From: Reticulascus tulasneorum
Taxonomy: Eukaryota > Ascomycota > Sordariomycetes > Glomerellales > Reticulascaceae
DNA: 64,000 nt
Direction: 5' to 3'
Assembly (NCBI GenBank): GCA_001557505.1
Contig: LSAX01000008.1
Span: forward strand, 1,240,001-1,304,000
Under the pieces are notes generated by a model. The model did no database searches. It worked only from the letters and a program-made list of their open reading frames with translations, and had not been told where the DNA came from. Of the stretch, positions 45,516-58,292 are shown in pieces (position 1 is the first letter of the stretch; each line of letters begins with the position of its first letter). The position numbers and the translations under genes are program-made.

Positions 45516-47420
45516 ATGCACACCAGCACGGTTGCCGCAGCCATATGTCTGCTGCTGAGTCCAACCCTCGTGCACTCGCAGTCATACGATGACTGGTCAT
45601 GGGTAAAGAACTTCGCCGCGGTTGGCGATAGCTTCACCGCAGGCATTGGGGCTGGCCGGATCTGGCAGACCGACTCTGAGTCGGTCCAATGCTCCAGATA
45701 TGATCAATCCTACCCGGTTGTAATGCAGCGCTTCATGGGTCAAGTACAGCGCTTCACCTATAAGGCATGCTCTGGGGACACTTCCATCAAAATTGATCAG
45801 CAGATCCAGAGCTTGTCGTCTGGCCAAGACCTAGTCGTCCTGTCTGCTGGAGGCAATGACCTGTGCCTAGTATGTGTCGAGATCTTGACAGAAACACATA
45901 TGCCAACTAACACTACCGTCTAGTCAAACATTATCGGCCAGTGTGTCTTGAGTCGTTTTGCTTCAGAAAATGATTGCAAGTTGGCCCTCGACCAAGCAGA
46001 AAACTTCTTGATCGGTTTCCTGAGGGAAAACATCAAGACCCTTGTCCAGAACGCCGCCCGAAAGATAAACCGGAATGGCATGCTGGCAGTGGTCCTCTAC
46101 GGCCAGTACTTTAACCAAGGAACCACTGCCTGCGAATCCGAGAACTGGGGCTGGCCCTTTGGGGGCTTGAAGCTTACTACCGGGCGCCGGACCATTTTCA
46201 ATGAGCTGGTTCATGATGTTAACCAGGCTATCCGTGAGGCCGCCACGGAAGCGATGAAAGGAAACTCTCAGGTTCACCTCGTATTCGCCGACTGGGATCG
46301 ATGGGCCGATGCCGTGGGCCGTGGCCGCATGTGCGCACTTGGAGCACACCCCCAGCCTACACACTCCAGCAACTCGGAACTCTTGTACTTCAAGTTAGAT
46401 ACGAGCCCAGTCGACCCACGCAATCTCCCTTCCGGCCCACTGCGGATGCGTGATGGTAACTATAGCTACATAGAGCACGCGGACATCGGCGAGGAGGCGT
46501 ACTTGCGGGGGCGGGAGCTGACGGCCATGGAGGTTGCGCCGTACAAGCACATTCGCAAGCGTGGCATCACCTCGCCAGCCTGCCCAAGGGGCGTGCTCAA
46601 GAATCTAGTGCAGTATTACCTGCCGGACAATATCGGCAAGATCTTCCACCCGAACATTTACGGCCACGAGGTGATCGCTTCCTTCGTCCTGGACGCTGTG
46701 CGCAACAAGCGCGCCGAGTTGCTAGGCATTGCTGGCCCCGGCTGTGAGATGACCGAGCTAGTGTGCTTTTCCAAGAAAGGTTCGCGCAGCTATGCCAGCG
46801 CTTACTCACTGTACTCTAACACTGCGCGGTTCTGCTCGGCCGTGGCGCGAGGTGTCCCGCCAGGCACAACGAACTGGGCCTGGGAAGAGACGTACAGCGA
46901 CGGCACGTTGGACTCGACAATCTTCCGCGTCGAGCTTAATAGCGGGGCAAGCAACTTCGACGAGGCCGAGTGCAATAAAGCCATGAATACTATCCTGGAT
47001 GGTTGTGATGGTGATTCCCGCAACAACCCGATGAACTGGAAACAAGGTGGCAAGAGGGTGATCGGTGGCTACAGCTTCATCATAAGCCCGACACGAGAGA
47101 ACCGCCTGTGGCCGTACCCACTGAAGCCGCGGACGGAATGCTTTGGCGGCTATAAGTTTTTATTCAGCCACTTCGACTTCTACGGGGCGGGTTGGGCAAC
47201 CTGGGACAGTGGCAGGCATACACTGCTGGCGAACGCCTCCGAATGCTCGTCGTTGACTCTGTGGCACTTCGACTACTATGACAAGCCAAGCGACGACGGC
47301 TTCGAGTGGCACGCCTGGTTCAACTACCCCATCGGCACGCAAGGGAGATGCTTCAACAAGAACCAGGTCCAAGGTCCGGCTGGAGGCGGGACAGAAGGGG
47401 GCTGCCACGGCAACGGTTAA
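45516..47420 (+). CDS. Secreted SGNH/GDSL hydrolase with C-terminal extension
   Basis: Two exons (45516-45869, 45924-47420) close at 616 aa. A signal peptide (STVAAAICLLLSPTLVHS) is followed by SGNH block I (AVGDSFTAGIGAG, nucleophile Ser), block III (SAGGNDLC, Asn) and block V (HPNIYGHEVIA, catalytic His at about 385). So the catalytic set Ser-Gly-Asn-His is complete. About 200 residues rich in Trp, Tyr and Cys follow (GWATWDSGRHTLL, LTLWHFDYYDK); this extension is shared by a fungal group of such proteins as I recall, with no known role. The enzyme is an esterase or lipase-like hydrolase outside the cell. Confidence 0.88.
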
Positions 47421-49096
47421 GGGGCAAGTATGTGTGAGTAGTTGAGTGTGGGCGGATTGGTAGGGCGGAATGTGTTGCCGACTTTGCTTTTTAGATGAGC
47501 CTAGCCAAGTCCGCAATCAAGTAAATGGTTATAAAGTAATCTTCATTCTTTCTAAATAAGAGAGATCCCCTATCTCACTTTATACCTCCTTTTGGCTGGG
47601 CCGCCAAATTCGGCAACCGAGGCACTATTCTGCAGTGCTGGCCCTAATTATGAATGTTATGTAACTAAACCCACAACAGCTATCTCACCTTCTTATCCTT
47701 CCATGGATCACAACATGCTCACCCGAATATGGTTAACAAAGTCAAACAGGCTCATCATTACTGACAGTACCCACGGATCGGCCCGCAACTTGATGCCTTC
47801 TAACTTGATCTAATTGATGCTATGATTCTGAAGACGTTACCAACTAACAAAATAGTCGACACTACCGCCTGCAGTGCCCGCAAAGTACGCAATAAAATCA
47901 TCGTTCCGATGATGCCCGACATAACTTCTCCACTCAAAAAGAGAAAATACTACTCGAGCAACTGCTCAAGGCACCGAATATGTTACGAAGTGAGGTGATC
48001 ACCTTCCTTGACAAGAACGACAGAGTAGAGGTGTTGGGCTACGCTTGGGTGGAATTCCCGGATTGTTCTTCACCCAATATATTCCCTTGGCGAGTGCTAA
48101 TCTATAACAGATAAACGCTAATCGATTTCTTTTCGATGTATATAGATCTAGGCATGCCTGTGGCTATAGTGATTGCATCAATTAAACCAGAGAGCCATCT
48201 TCACAAACCCGGAAGCATGATGAAGAGGAGGGTACGATTGTAATGCCTCATCCCTTTGCATTTGCCTTTGCCTTCGACGTCGCTCTCGCCATAGTCTTTA
48301 TCTAATTAGATTTGGAAGGGGTTTGGTGCATTTACGTGTAACTCGTCTCGCTGCCGATTGTCTCCTCCTAGGATATTTTGTCTAGGATCACCTCCTCGCA
48401 TTGGGAAACAAGAGCCACGCATAGGTGATATATGATCAGGTGAGGCACCTGGGCCTTCTATTATTATATACCAATTGATTTGGTGAGGGATAATGGAAAA
48501 GTAGCGGAAATCCGGGCAGGCGTTTCCTGGCCGTTAAGGTACAATCTGAGAAAAATAGTTCGGAATTACTGATCGCTCACGATGAAGTTGATTGTTATCT
48601 ACGCTAAACTGTACGAACCTAGTATATCCTGAACAAATCATGCAGGTTCGATCGTGTTTCTACCACCAAAACAAGAAGGTGACTGCAGCTCAGTGGCAGG
48701 GGCTACGAATACGAGGCCCAACACCACCTAACACAAGTCCACGCCGTATCGCCCTTACATTATCATGAGGCGATCGTTTCCATGAGCCGCAAATGGAAGG
48801 TAATGTAGAAAGGTTGCACCATTACATCGCCCGACTGGCTTTCTGTCTCCCAAACAGAAGACTTTTTAGAACAGAGATGATTGCCATTAGACTAAACCAA
48901 TTGACTTCGGATGCCTATTGCGTAAGAGCACTAGAGAATTAGTTTGCAGTATCCGCAAAGCTGCAGCGGAACTCCGCTTTGGTTGTCGTTTAGATCCTTA
49001 TGTCTCAATTTTGCGGATATAAGAGTTTGAGATGTCAGACGTAGCCCTTAGATGGAGGTGCTGGGTTGAAGCAGCAACCAGGTGACAGTTGATGTG
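47421..49096. other. Long gene-poor spacer
   Basis: About 1.7 kb, partly A/T-rich, without a supported gene on either strand. The short frame at 47592-47813 lacks motifs. Confidence 0.45.
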
Positions 49097-52000
49097 ATGC
49101 GTTTGTACAACTCAATCCAGAGCCTAGCACTTGTGGGTAGTGCCGTGGCACTTCTCAGTGTTCGAGATGCTCCAAACGGGCCATTGAATTCCACACTACC
49201 AGAAGGAAAACGCTACATTATCGAGTTTGCTAAGGTAACTACTCACAACCGTGTCATTTACACAGACCGCCCACTTACATTCGCAACGACGGCAGGGAAC
49301 CAACCGGGAACAGTTTATCAGCCAACTGAGTGGCCGTGTTGGAACAAAGGTTCTCAAGGTTTTCAACTCCGATATTTTCACTGGTGTCAGCATCGAGTCG
49401 CATACAGACAATATCGACAGTCTACTTGCAGTTGGCTCGCAGGTTTCCAATGTGTGGCAGTCCAAAAGGTTGACATTGGAACCCGTGGACGCTGCAAAGA
49501 CATTCGCGGCTCACGACGCTGCTGCGCTAGACTATAACATCCATGCTCAAACCGGGGTGGACAAATTCCATGCCGCAGGCATTTTTGGCAAAGGAGTCGT
49601 TGTTGCGGTAGTTGATTCAGGCACTGCCTATACTCACCCGGCGGTATGTTTGCTTGCAGCCTGGGGATGTAGAACGGTGCTCTAACTATGACGACTAGCT
49701 CGGCGGCGGCTTCGGGCCCGGTTTCAAGGTTGCCGGAGGTTATGACTTGGTCGGAGATGGAAGCAAGTAGCCCCGATGGCCACCAAGTGGCTCAATAGGA
49801 GTGTCAACATAGAGATCCACTAACATTTACGTCCTAGTGTGGCCATATGAGGGAGAGGAAAGACACCCAGACAGTGATCCTTTTGATCAAATGGGCCACG
49901 GAACTCACGTTGCCGGTATCATTGCTGGAAAGTCCGAATGGTATGTAGTCGAAGACATACCCTAGACCAGATTCCTGACACCATACCACAGGTTTACTGG
50001 TGTTGCGCCTGAAGCCACCCTTCTATCGTACAAAGTTTTCGGTCAGCAGGTATGCACATTTGAAGTTGCCTGAATCTATTTTAGCTTCTAATGAGACTCG
50101 CAGGATGGAACGTACGAGGAAGTTGTGATAGAAGGATTTCTTGCAGCATATGAGGCAAATGCAAGTATTGATTCCCTAGGGAGGTGCTCGCTCTAACAAT
50201 GTTAGCCGGACATCATAACTTCTAGCATTGGAGGTGTTTCTGGCTGGTCTGACAATGCTTGGGCAGTGGTAGCGTCTCGCATTGTTGAACAAGGCATAGT
50301 CGTTACAGTTGCCGCTGGAAACAGTGGCAGCTACGGCCTGTTCCAAGGGAGCACTGGTTCATCCGGCAAATATGTGATGGCGGTGGCCTCGGTCAAGGCA
50401 GGCGAGTTGGCTGCCCTACCCTTCATTTCCAAATTCTACCAACCCGATGGCACATCCGAGGACGTCAAAGTTGCATATCGCCCCATTGATGTGGCGTGGG
50501 ATGGCGTGAAGGACATTTCCTTCTACCCTATTACCTCGGAAATATCTCCCGACCGGCTTTGTAGCCCTCCATCTACCCTTCCTAGTCTAACAGAAGTGAT
50601 CCCTTTGATCCAGCGGTCAAAGGACTGTTCAACCGACGTACAAGCAAGCTATCTTGCGGAAGCTGGCGCAAGATATATCATGTTTTACAATGATGACCGG
50701 GCATTTCAGGATCCTTGGTACTACGACGACAGAGTCCTCGGAGTCGGCATGTTATCGGCCGAGGCAGGTGCAGCAATCACCCAAGCTGTTGTCGCAGGAG
50801 GAAAGGTTACTGCGACATTCGATGGCGAACAGGATCACTACGTCGGGGTGTATAACTCCGCAGGTGGAAAACCCAGCTGGTATACCTCGTGGGGCGGACT
50901 TTACGACCTGGATCTAAAGCCCGATATCGCGGCACCGGGAGAGGGTATCGTCAGCACGTATCTGGGGGACGAGTACGCAGTGCTCAGCGGGACTTCAATG
51001 GCATGTCCTTATGTTGCTGGTGTCGCTGCACTCTATATTGGCAAATACGGCGGCCGAAGTGTTCACGGTGCAAACTTTGCCAAAGATCTGGCTGCGCGCA
51101 TCATTTCCAGCGGCGGAGCAGTTCCATGGAGTGATGGACAATCAGATACGGACTATGGGTTCTGGGCCCCCCCTGCGCAGGTTGGAAACGGGCTCATCAA
51201 CGCTGGCAAGATTTTTGACAGCAAAACGTCTCTAAGCCTCGAAGGGTTGAAGTTCGTGCTCAATGACACACATCACTTTGACCGATATCACAGCGTCGAG
51301 ATCACCAATAACGACGACAAGGCTGTAACCTACACTTTCAAGGTACAGGATGCGGCGGCCGTAGAGTCCTTTGTGCCATACGATCCTGAAGGGTTTCTCA
51401 CACCAAGAATGAAGTACTTCTACGACCTCCGCCCAATCAAGCTAGTTCCTAGTGTGAAGTTGCCATCAGGCACGTTTACCGTGAAGCCAGGTCAGACAAA
51501 GAAAGCCGAGTAAGTTTCACATTCCAAAAAGCCATTGGGGGGCGACTTTATGCTGATGAAGATGGCGAAAGCTTCACCTTCAAGATTCCCGAAGGTGGCA
51601 ATGCCGCGAATATCCCCGTTTACGGCGGCAAGATCCTTATTGATGGCAACAATGGCGATAAGCTATCAGTGCCTTACTTTGGTGCGTAAATAACTACCCA
51701 GAGTATAGCTGCTTTGCTTCATGCGAGTTTTCTTACAAGTTCACAGGTGTTGCTGCAAATATTAAGCAAGAAATCAAAGAGATATGGGCCACTAACAACG
51801 ACTACCCATACGTTACCTCGACGACATCTGACACCGAGATCTCAAAGAAATCATCGTACGTAGAGGCGGTTGTGAGTTCTTCGAACAGGATATCGACTAA
51901 CGTGGTCATTTGCAGGTTCTCATTCGACCTCTCCCTTGAGGCTCAGGATTTCCCGAAGTTGCACATTCAGTCCATTTACGGTGTCAAGGAAATTCGATGG

Positions 52001-52465
52001 GATGTAAGTTGTCCACGCCCTTCCCGCTTTCTCCCCCTTATAAGAATCTGATTTCCGTTTCAGATCTTCGAAGCCAAATGGCCCGAACGCAAGTGGCAGT
52101 ACCCGCCAGTAGTGGGAGAACAGGGTTACGTCGGTGCGGTCGCCTCCTGGAGACTGTCTGACTCCCGCTGGGTATTTGACCCAGCCAAGGAAGACCCTAA
52201 CGATGTCGTCGCCTTTCCTATGACGAACCTGCCTCGGGACATTGCATTTGTTTACTGGTGGCTGGGTGGCCTGGCAAATGGAAGCACGATAGCACCAGGC
52301 AACTATACGTAAGTCAAATCATAGTTTCATGAAGAGGCGAGGAGCGCAGGCTAACAAATGTATGATAGGATGCGCATTGCAGCTCTCATACCTTTTGGAA
52401 CGCGAGAGAACGCTAACAACTGGGATGTCTGGGAAGTACCGCAAGTCCAAATTTTGCCATTGTAG
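49097..52465 (+). CDS. Secreted subtilisin-like serine protease (S8, Vpr-type with PA insert)
   Basis: A multi-exon gene starts with a short signal sequence ([20 protein letters not shown]) and an inhibitor-type pro-domain. The catalytic Asp lies in [13 protein letters not shown], the His in [10 protein letters not shown] and the Ser in [13 protein letters not shown]. Between His and Ser lies a protease-associated insert (about 50480-50860; IMFYNDD). A beta-rich region with [14 protein letters not shown] follows, which looks like the Fn3-like domain of large subtilases. The last exon ends with [11 protein letters not shown] at 52465. One splice near 49766 fits best with a GC donor (GCAAGT), or the model there is wrong. 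The protein degrades proteins outside the cell. Its stop is only 81 bp from the stop of the convergent asparaginase gene. Confidence 0.88.
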
Positions 52466-52546
52466 ACACCAGCACATGTTGAGGTGTTTTCATCTGACAT
52501 TGGAATACGGAAAAAGCGTCAACTCGGGAATTTATGTTTCCTCACT

Positions 52547-53626
52547 CTATAGATCTCTTCGTGTACATAAATTCGGGACAGAAACCACCTCCGTGGCGTT
52601 CATATCACCTCCTCTGAATGCATACGTAAATGTCCCACCCCACCCCGACGCAGCGCCGCCGTGCTCGCCCTTGTTGTTGACCACCACGATGCCGCTCGCC
52701 ACAGCCGGATACTTCCTAACCATCCGAATCACCGCATCCCGAGCAGCTTCCTGAGGGGTCATTCCCCGCCTCAGATTCTCTACTGCTTGGTAACAGGGCA
52801 GGAATCTCATCATAATGTCGCCGTCGCCGGTTGCGCCACATGCGCCGACATCTCCATCGACGTACGAGCCGCTTCCAGTGATGGGTCCGTCACCCACGCG
52901 GCCAGGAACCTTGCGGCCAGCTCCATTGGTGGACGTCCCTGCGGCCATGGTGCCAGAAGTATGCAGCGCGATCATGGAGATTGTGTCGTGGGACATTGGG
53001 GCTGCACGTGGGGAAATGAGGCCGTGATACTCCGCTGCCAGAGAATCCAAAGGGAGAGGTTCATACGGCCCGCACGACGTTTTAGGATCGGGTGTGACGT
53101 TGATCCTGTAATTCGACTGGCAATTTCCCGCCTTCCAGTTCGCACAGCTCGCCGCACTGCTCTCCGTCGTCAAGCTTTCCTCTAGGAATCCGTTCTGCAC
53201 TGCAAATTGCGTTGCCAAGTCGCCTGCTAAGAGCGTATGCGTCGTGTGCTCCAAAACAGCACGCGCCACGGAAATAGCATTTTTTATGCGGCGGATTGCT
53301 GCCACAGCTCCAGATTTCATGGTTGTGCCATCCATTATCATGGCATCCAGAGTGGTCTCGCAGTTCTCATCGGGCGAGCCGCCGTAACCAACGGACCCGT
53401 CGCACTGGTTGCTCTCGCAGGTGCTGCAGCCAAGTTCAACGGCATCAAGAGCAGAGACAGAGGGAGAGAGGAGCGCGAGATAGGCGGCGTCAGTGGCGGC
53501 CGTGAAAGGACCTCCCCAGGTGTTGATTATCATGGGCAGGCCAGGTGAAGCCTGGCCCATGGTACTGGGAACGCCGCCGAGGGAGAGGAGCAAAAGGGAT
53601 GCGGGGATGAGGGAAAGTCGCGCCAT
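52547..53626 (-). CDS. Secreted glycosylasparaginase-type Ntn hydrolase
   Basis: A single exon of 359 aa when started at ATG 53626, which gives the signal peptide MARLSLIPASLLLLSLGG (an upstream ATG at 53698 also exists). The family N4-(beta-N-acetylglucosaminyl)-L-asparaginase is identified by VGYGGSPDENCETTLDAMIMDG near the start. The self-cleavage site HDTISMIALH has the Thr nucleophile, and GTSTNGAGRKVPGRVGDGPI with GCGATGDGD-like glycine-rich loops bind substrate. The precursor cuts itself before Thr and then releases aspartate from glycosylated asparagine. In animals this is lysosomal; here a secreted or vacuolar form is inferred. It would complement neighbouring secreted proteases in recycling glycoproteins. 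Confidence 0.92.
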   Translation of the reverse strand: MARLSLIPASLLLLSLGGVPSTMGQASPGLPMIINTWGGPFTAATDAAYLALLSPSVSALDAVELGCSTCESNQCDGSVGYGGSPDENCETTLDAMIMDGTTMKSGAVAAIRRIKNAISVARAVLEHTTHTLLAGDLATQFAVQNGFLEESLTTESSAASCANWKAGNCQSNYRINVTPDPKTSCGPYEPLPLDSLAAEYHGLISPRAAPMSHDTISMIALHTSGTMAAGTSTNGAGRKVPGRVGDGPITGSGSYVDGDVGACGATGDGDIMMRFLPCYQAVENLRRGMTPQEAARDAVIRMVRKYPAVASGIVVVNNKGEHGGAASGWGGTFTYAFRGGDMNATEVVSVPNLCTRRDL

Positions 53627-54909
53627 GTTGGGAGAGGTAATGGCAGGAGAGCCAGCCGGACACTGATGAGGAATGGCAAATTGCGAATCGTGCACCATGC
53701 TTGAATGATGGGACGGTATGTCTTATGAGGTCGAAAAATGCCGAGCAATTTGTTATCTTGACCCCACATTGTCAGGAACAAAAGAGGCGGGGGTGATCCC
53801 GGCCGCTTCAACTTGCCCTGTAAGCAGTAGAGCCACAGCGGTGAAAAACACACTGTCAATCGATCTGTACCAAGAGTCGGGCCATCTCGACCCATGCATC
53901 TATTCCCAGAATGGGAGGTGACCAGGACGGTGAGAACGGACAATCAACGTTACCCCCAAATCCCGACATTTCTCGACGTCATGCATGTCAATTGCGGTTC
54001 GGTTTTGAAGGATTCTCTGCTTGGCATGACGGGTTTGCCTATCTCGTCGCTGGGCGAATCCGCGCGATGGCAAAATCGGATGGTAGCATCGCAAGAGGAT
54101 GTGATAGCCGGTTGATTCACTCATTGCCGAACTCCAACCCAATTTGTGCCACGAACTTGTTAAAGAGATTACTACCAATTTTTTTTTTCAATTGCACCTA
54201 CGTTCGTTCAATCGTCTATTACTTTCAAAGTCAGCGTATATAATCATATCTCTCTCCGAATTATCGCAAAACATATCATAGAGCACACATAGTGCTACAT
54301 ATGATTTTAGTTTTCGCTCATCTTTCGAAAGCCCCTTCTATGATTGATTTATCCATTTAGCCAAACCCCTCGCTTGATATGCTGAGCATTGGCCGGGCTG
54401 AGATTCAGGAGGGTGACTGACAGAATGATCACGCATCACGGCGTACACGGGGGCCATGAGGGGATATTTACCCAGCGATGTTGTGATTTCCTTGATCTGA
54501 GAACTCAAGTAGCTACAGTCCAGGCCATACATGTCATGTAGCCTCACGCAAGTGATAAGTCACTCGTCAATAGATGTATTTGGTTCTGCTGAGGCTGTAT
54601 CACCTTCAGAAAGTTACAAAGTTAAGTCTCCGAATTCCGTAGCTGGAATGTGAAGTCGCCATGTCGTCCAACCGATGTAACCTGTTAAACCGCTATGAGT
54701 CATGCGGCGCACATGCATTATTAGCGTCCTCCTCATGTTCAGCTCGACCCGGCCATCCCCGGCCAACTCAAATCCAACCTCAGTCCAAAGAGCTTATATA
54801 CCATCTCACTTGCTTTCTAAATAACATTTCAGCTTATGGAAATATACTCAATGGGCCCATTAGGACACTACTTTCATCTCGCTTAAATATACAATTACAA
54901 GCAGACACC
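53627..54909. other. Intergenic region, no gene seen
   Basis: About 1.28 kb between divergent genes. TATATA at 54795-54800 lies about 110 bp before the ATG at 54910 and is a plausible TATA box. A minus-strand open frame at 54338-54547 has no motif. Confidence 0.45.
54795..54800 (+). promoter_or_regulatory. Putative TATA box of the ASCH gene
   Basis: The TATATA core in AGCTTATATACC lies about 110 bp upstream of the start codon at 54910. Confidence 0.35.
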
Positions 54910-55371
54910 ATGTCCGCAGTCGACCCAAGCCGCCCCGATATCATTGCCTTCATGGCCAAAGCCTCAAAGGAACTCGGCATAGATCTGCCTGCACCGAAAG
55001 ATGTGTTCCAGTTCGGGGGCCAAAATGCAACACTCACCGACAAGCTGCTTGATCTCGCGATCCAAGGCAAAAAATCGGCAACGACCTCCTGGCCGATCCC
55101 CAATCCACTCTACTGGGGAGTGGGTGATACCTCTGTCATTCTGAATGGCAAGGGCGAACCGTCTGCAGTTATGAAGACGTTGTCGTTCGTCGAGTGCAAG
55201 TTCAAAAATGTTGCAGAAGATTTCGCGCTTGCCGAGGCAGAAGGCGACTACGAAGCGTACCGGAGCGGGCACATATGGTTCTATGGTCAACAAGAAAACG
55301 GGCATGAGTTTGGGGACGAGAGCATGGTGCTTTGTGAAAGATTCGAGGTGATATATCCGAAGACAACTTAA
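54910..55371 (+). CDS. ASCH-domain protein
   Basis: A single exon of 153 aa from ATG 54910. The ASCH fold (related to PUA RNA-binding domains) is suggested by LLDLAIQGKKSATTSWP, which carries the GxKxAT-type motif typical of the family. WGVGDTSVILNGKGEPSAVM and the final strand MVLCERFEVIYP also fit. There is no signal peptide or membrane segment, so the protein is cytosolic. Bacterial relatives act on modified nucleosides or bind RNA. The fungal role is unknown. An in-frame extension upstream to 54661 exists, but its composition does not look coding. Confidence 0.82.
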   Translation: MSAVDPSRPDIIAFMAKASKELGIDLPAPKDVFQFGGQNATLTDKLLDLAIQGKKSATTSWPIPNPLYWGVGDTSVILNGKGEPSAVMKTLSFVECKFKNVAEDFALAEAEGDYEAYRSGHIWFYGQQENGHEFGDESMVLCERFEVIYPKTT

Positions 55372-55992
55372 ATGGGCAGTTTCTTCTCTTTTACGCGACT
55401 TGTGCCGTTGGGTTCTTAATGCGATCACGCCTAACGCCCACTCGTTGCACGAAAGTCCATTAAAACCCTATCGTCGCTGATCCAAGTATCTAGCCACATC
55501 CTTTCGAAGTTAATGCCGGTAGCTGCATGTTCCAAACTACTCTCTCTTTCATATCGTCGTGAATATTCTTCCCGTTCCTCCACTCTATGTTCACCATAAA
55601 TCCTGTCTCCCGCTGTTACCAGTTCGAAAGTCAACTTGACAGACCTGTCTATGAAGATAATTCTACCAGATGTACCAGGTACAAGTTTGCCTCCTTGCCA
55701 AATGTCTCCAGCAGTCCCCTTTGTCACGGGTGCCCTCGTTCCTGCCTGCAACCAAGTTCATCACGCCGTGATATCGAGGCTCTGATCCAAAGCCGCACCT
55801 CTAAGCCTCCTCCTATATGGCACAGATGATTTTATAAGAAGGTGATCTCCAATTGGCCCTTTGCTATGACTTGAGTACGTTCCTTAATCGTAGAGGTCAA
55901 ACATCTAGCAAAAGCATTCAAGAGAAGTTTTCAAAAATAACAAAATCTACCAGAACTAGTGACCATACTGAGAATACTGGTTCTTGATATAA
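55372..55992. other. Intergenic region, possible small open frame
   Basis: About 620 bp. A minus-strand frame at 55431-55751 is open for 107 codons, is rich in Glu and Arg and has no ATG near its start. It may be part of an unrecognised gene, but I cannot support one. Confidence 0.35.
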
Positions 55993-57613
55993 CTAGGGAA
56001 ATGACTTGTCTAACTTCATACTCTGCTTCTGAACAGTTGATTGCCGCCGAGTCCACAGGTAGTACAGCAGCAGAACTAGCCCTGTGATTGGGCCTGTCAA
56101 GCACCAATAAATATATCCTTGGCCGTTCCAGTTTATTACTGGAGCAGCCATAAATGTCTGTTGGGTTGCAGTATTTTAGAACAGTTGCTGGTGAAAAATT
56201 TAGAGAGAATTCAAGTTCGACTCACGGCAACAAACGTTCCGGGGAGAAAGACCATGGTGAGAATTGCGACTGCTTTCATCTGTTTCCCATCGCTAATCGC
56301 AACCAGAGTGTCATCTCGAGCTCTCTGAGCAGTTTCCTGTGTGGTTACTCAGCATCGGGAACCGCGTATGAGATCTAAGACGTTAGAGTTACTTGCCATT
56401 TGAAATACAAAAGATGATCCATTCATAACGAGGCCGCATTTGCCGATCACCAGTTCGTACTCGTCTATCGTCCGCTCAATATACTCCCTCGGATCGAAGA
56501 ATTTCGCATTAGATTCTTTGAAGTCATCAAGATACGCAAGCATGCTCTTGAGCTGCGACCTCCACGCCTCCATGTTCGCCTTCAGCATACCGACTCTGAG
56601 GTAAAGTTCCACGGCGCTGTGTAGGTGATCACCATTGCCTTTCTGAAGTCTCTCACTGCTACTTTTCGCGCCTCTGATAAGCATATTTAGCTCTGCGTTC
56701 TTCCTGTCCGCATAGCGGAAGCGTCGTATCTTTTCTAACTCGATAAAGCTGTTAATAATGAAGAATGGGCTTAAAATGGCATCTCTACCCCTCTGAAACT
56801 TCTCTTTTAGCTCTTGTACGTCGTGATTCTCACATCCGAAGAGAACCGCAAAGGTCTTTTGTAAGCCTGGGAAGTGGGTGACGAATAGGGCCTTCTGGTC
56901 CGTGAAAAACGAATCGATACGCACAGAGTAGACTAGTGATGTGGGTGTTGTTAGAGAACGTGGACAGCAGGTCACTGTGCATTCAGATTTCATTACGAAC
57001 CAATGCACTCCTCGCCGCCAGACTGCATTTCGATTCGACAGACTTTGGCCCAACCCCGATTGAGAATGAGGATGAACGATCCATGCATGTGCATATTTGA
57101 TACGATATCCCGAAGTATGGTTTCGGAGAATGGCATGAGAGACAGTACCGCGGAATTGTCCGCCATGTATCCCTGCGGTGTTTGTTTGCGCGGACAAAGG
57201 CTACTCGTTATTGGTCAGTAGGCCTTTGATATAATATAATTATTGTAGGCATGACGCATACATAAGAGCAAGCGAGCTTCCTTGAGAGTGAAGAGTAGGG
57301 ATGTCCTAGAGGAAAGGTAGTTGGCGCCAGCCGTAGAGAGCATGGAATTCATGCGCGACTACGAACATCTTGCAACCATTCAGCCCAGTCCATCTCAGTG
57401 CCAAGCACCTTTTCCAGGTACACACATCCTCCCTATCGACAGATCCTATTAGCCATGCTGTAATGGTAAGCAACGTGAAGTAGTCCAATGCTGTACCTTG
57501 ACAACTGGCGCAGTGTAGATAGCAGTGCACGGCAACACGTCACTCTTTTTCGGAAAGTACAGCAAACCAACGTAGCGATCTTCAAGCTCTTTTCTTGCCC
57601 ATATTAGATCCAT
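55993..57613 (-). CDS. CorA-like two-helix membrane protein
   Basis: The C-terminal half is clear. One exon ends in SSFVFQMA; splicing GTAACT...GCTGAG joins it to TQETAQRARDD, MKAVAILTMVFLPGTFVA (first membrane helix). A second intron joins it to TFMAAPVINWNGQG and YIYWCLTGPITGLVLLLYYLW (second helix), ending at 55993. Helix one preceded by LTMVFLPGTFVA is the hallmark of fungal CorA-like proteins, distant relatives of Mg2+ channels that lack the GMN motif. The N-terminal half up to 57197 is open but divergent. Upstream exons from ATG 57613 (MDLIWARKELEDRYVG, then GGCVYLEKVLGTEMDW) are proposed from their coding look only. Transport activity is unproven. Confidence 0.65.
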
Positions 57614-58292
57614 CGCTGATGTCTAAAAAACGTGCAAAATTGTCGGGCTCTGGATAGAATGGGGCACAGATAGTAATGATTCAGGAATGGCAGTCCATTG
57701 GAGACGATGGCTCACGAGATCAAAAGTGAGGCTAGAATCGGGATAAATTGACGTTTGCGTGATACTGCCACGAAGTGAGGCTGTCGGTATCCTACCTTGT
57801 ACGAGCAGTATACGAAGTATCAATTTAGAGGTTGACCGAGCTAGTACGGCAATCATTTGCTTATAGCTGCAGTGCGACCCAATCGTGCCCAACACTGTCT
57901 AGCCTGTTGTTGTGTAATTGTATGCGGACACCTGTCGGCTGTACTATCGCGGTCGGAGGTTTACCGGCCCTGAAGCAATCTTTTCCGTAGCCTGCCTAAG
58001 GCCCTCATCGGGGGCATTGTGTTGGCTTGATCTATTGGCGGCTGGCCAGACAGCCATGCACGCTGCAAGCGTCATCTTAGGCGCCAGCATTACCTGCATT
58101 ATCGTTACAGCATCCTGTTCCGCCCTTCGTTTCAAGGCGAGCGCACAATGTGCAGCATTCTACTGCTGGCAGCCATTCTGCTTTGCCGGTCCCCGATTAT
58201 AAGACCCTGGCTAAGACTGATCGATTGGAACTCCGTGGGTACACGCGCCATTGTAACTCAGGAAAAGCACTGCATGTATCTCTTCTATTCAA
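57614..58292. other. Intergenic region, no gene seen
   Basis: About 680 bp between divergent genes. A minus-strand open frame at 57623-57895 has no motif. Confidence 0.4.

Noticed and set aside
55431..55751. Glu/Arg-rich open frame as a gene
   Set aside because: No ATG at a sensible place, no motif and no convincing splice partner.
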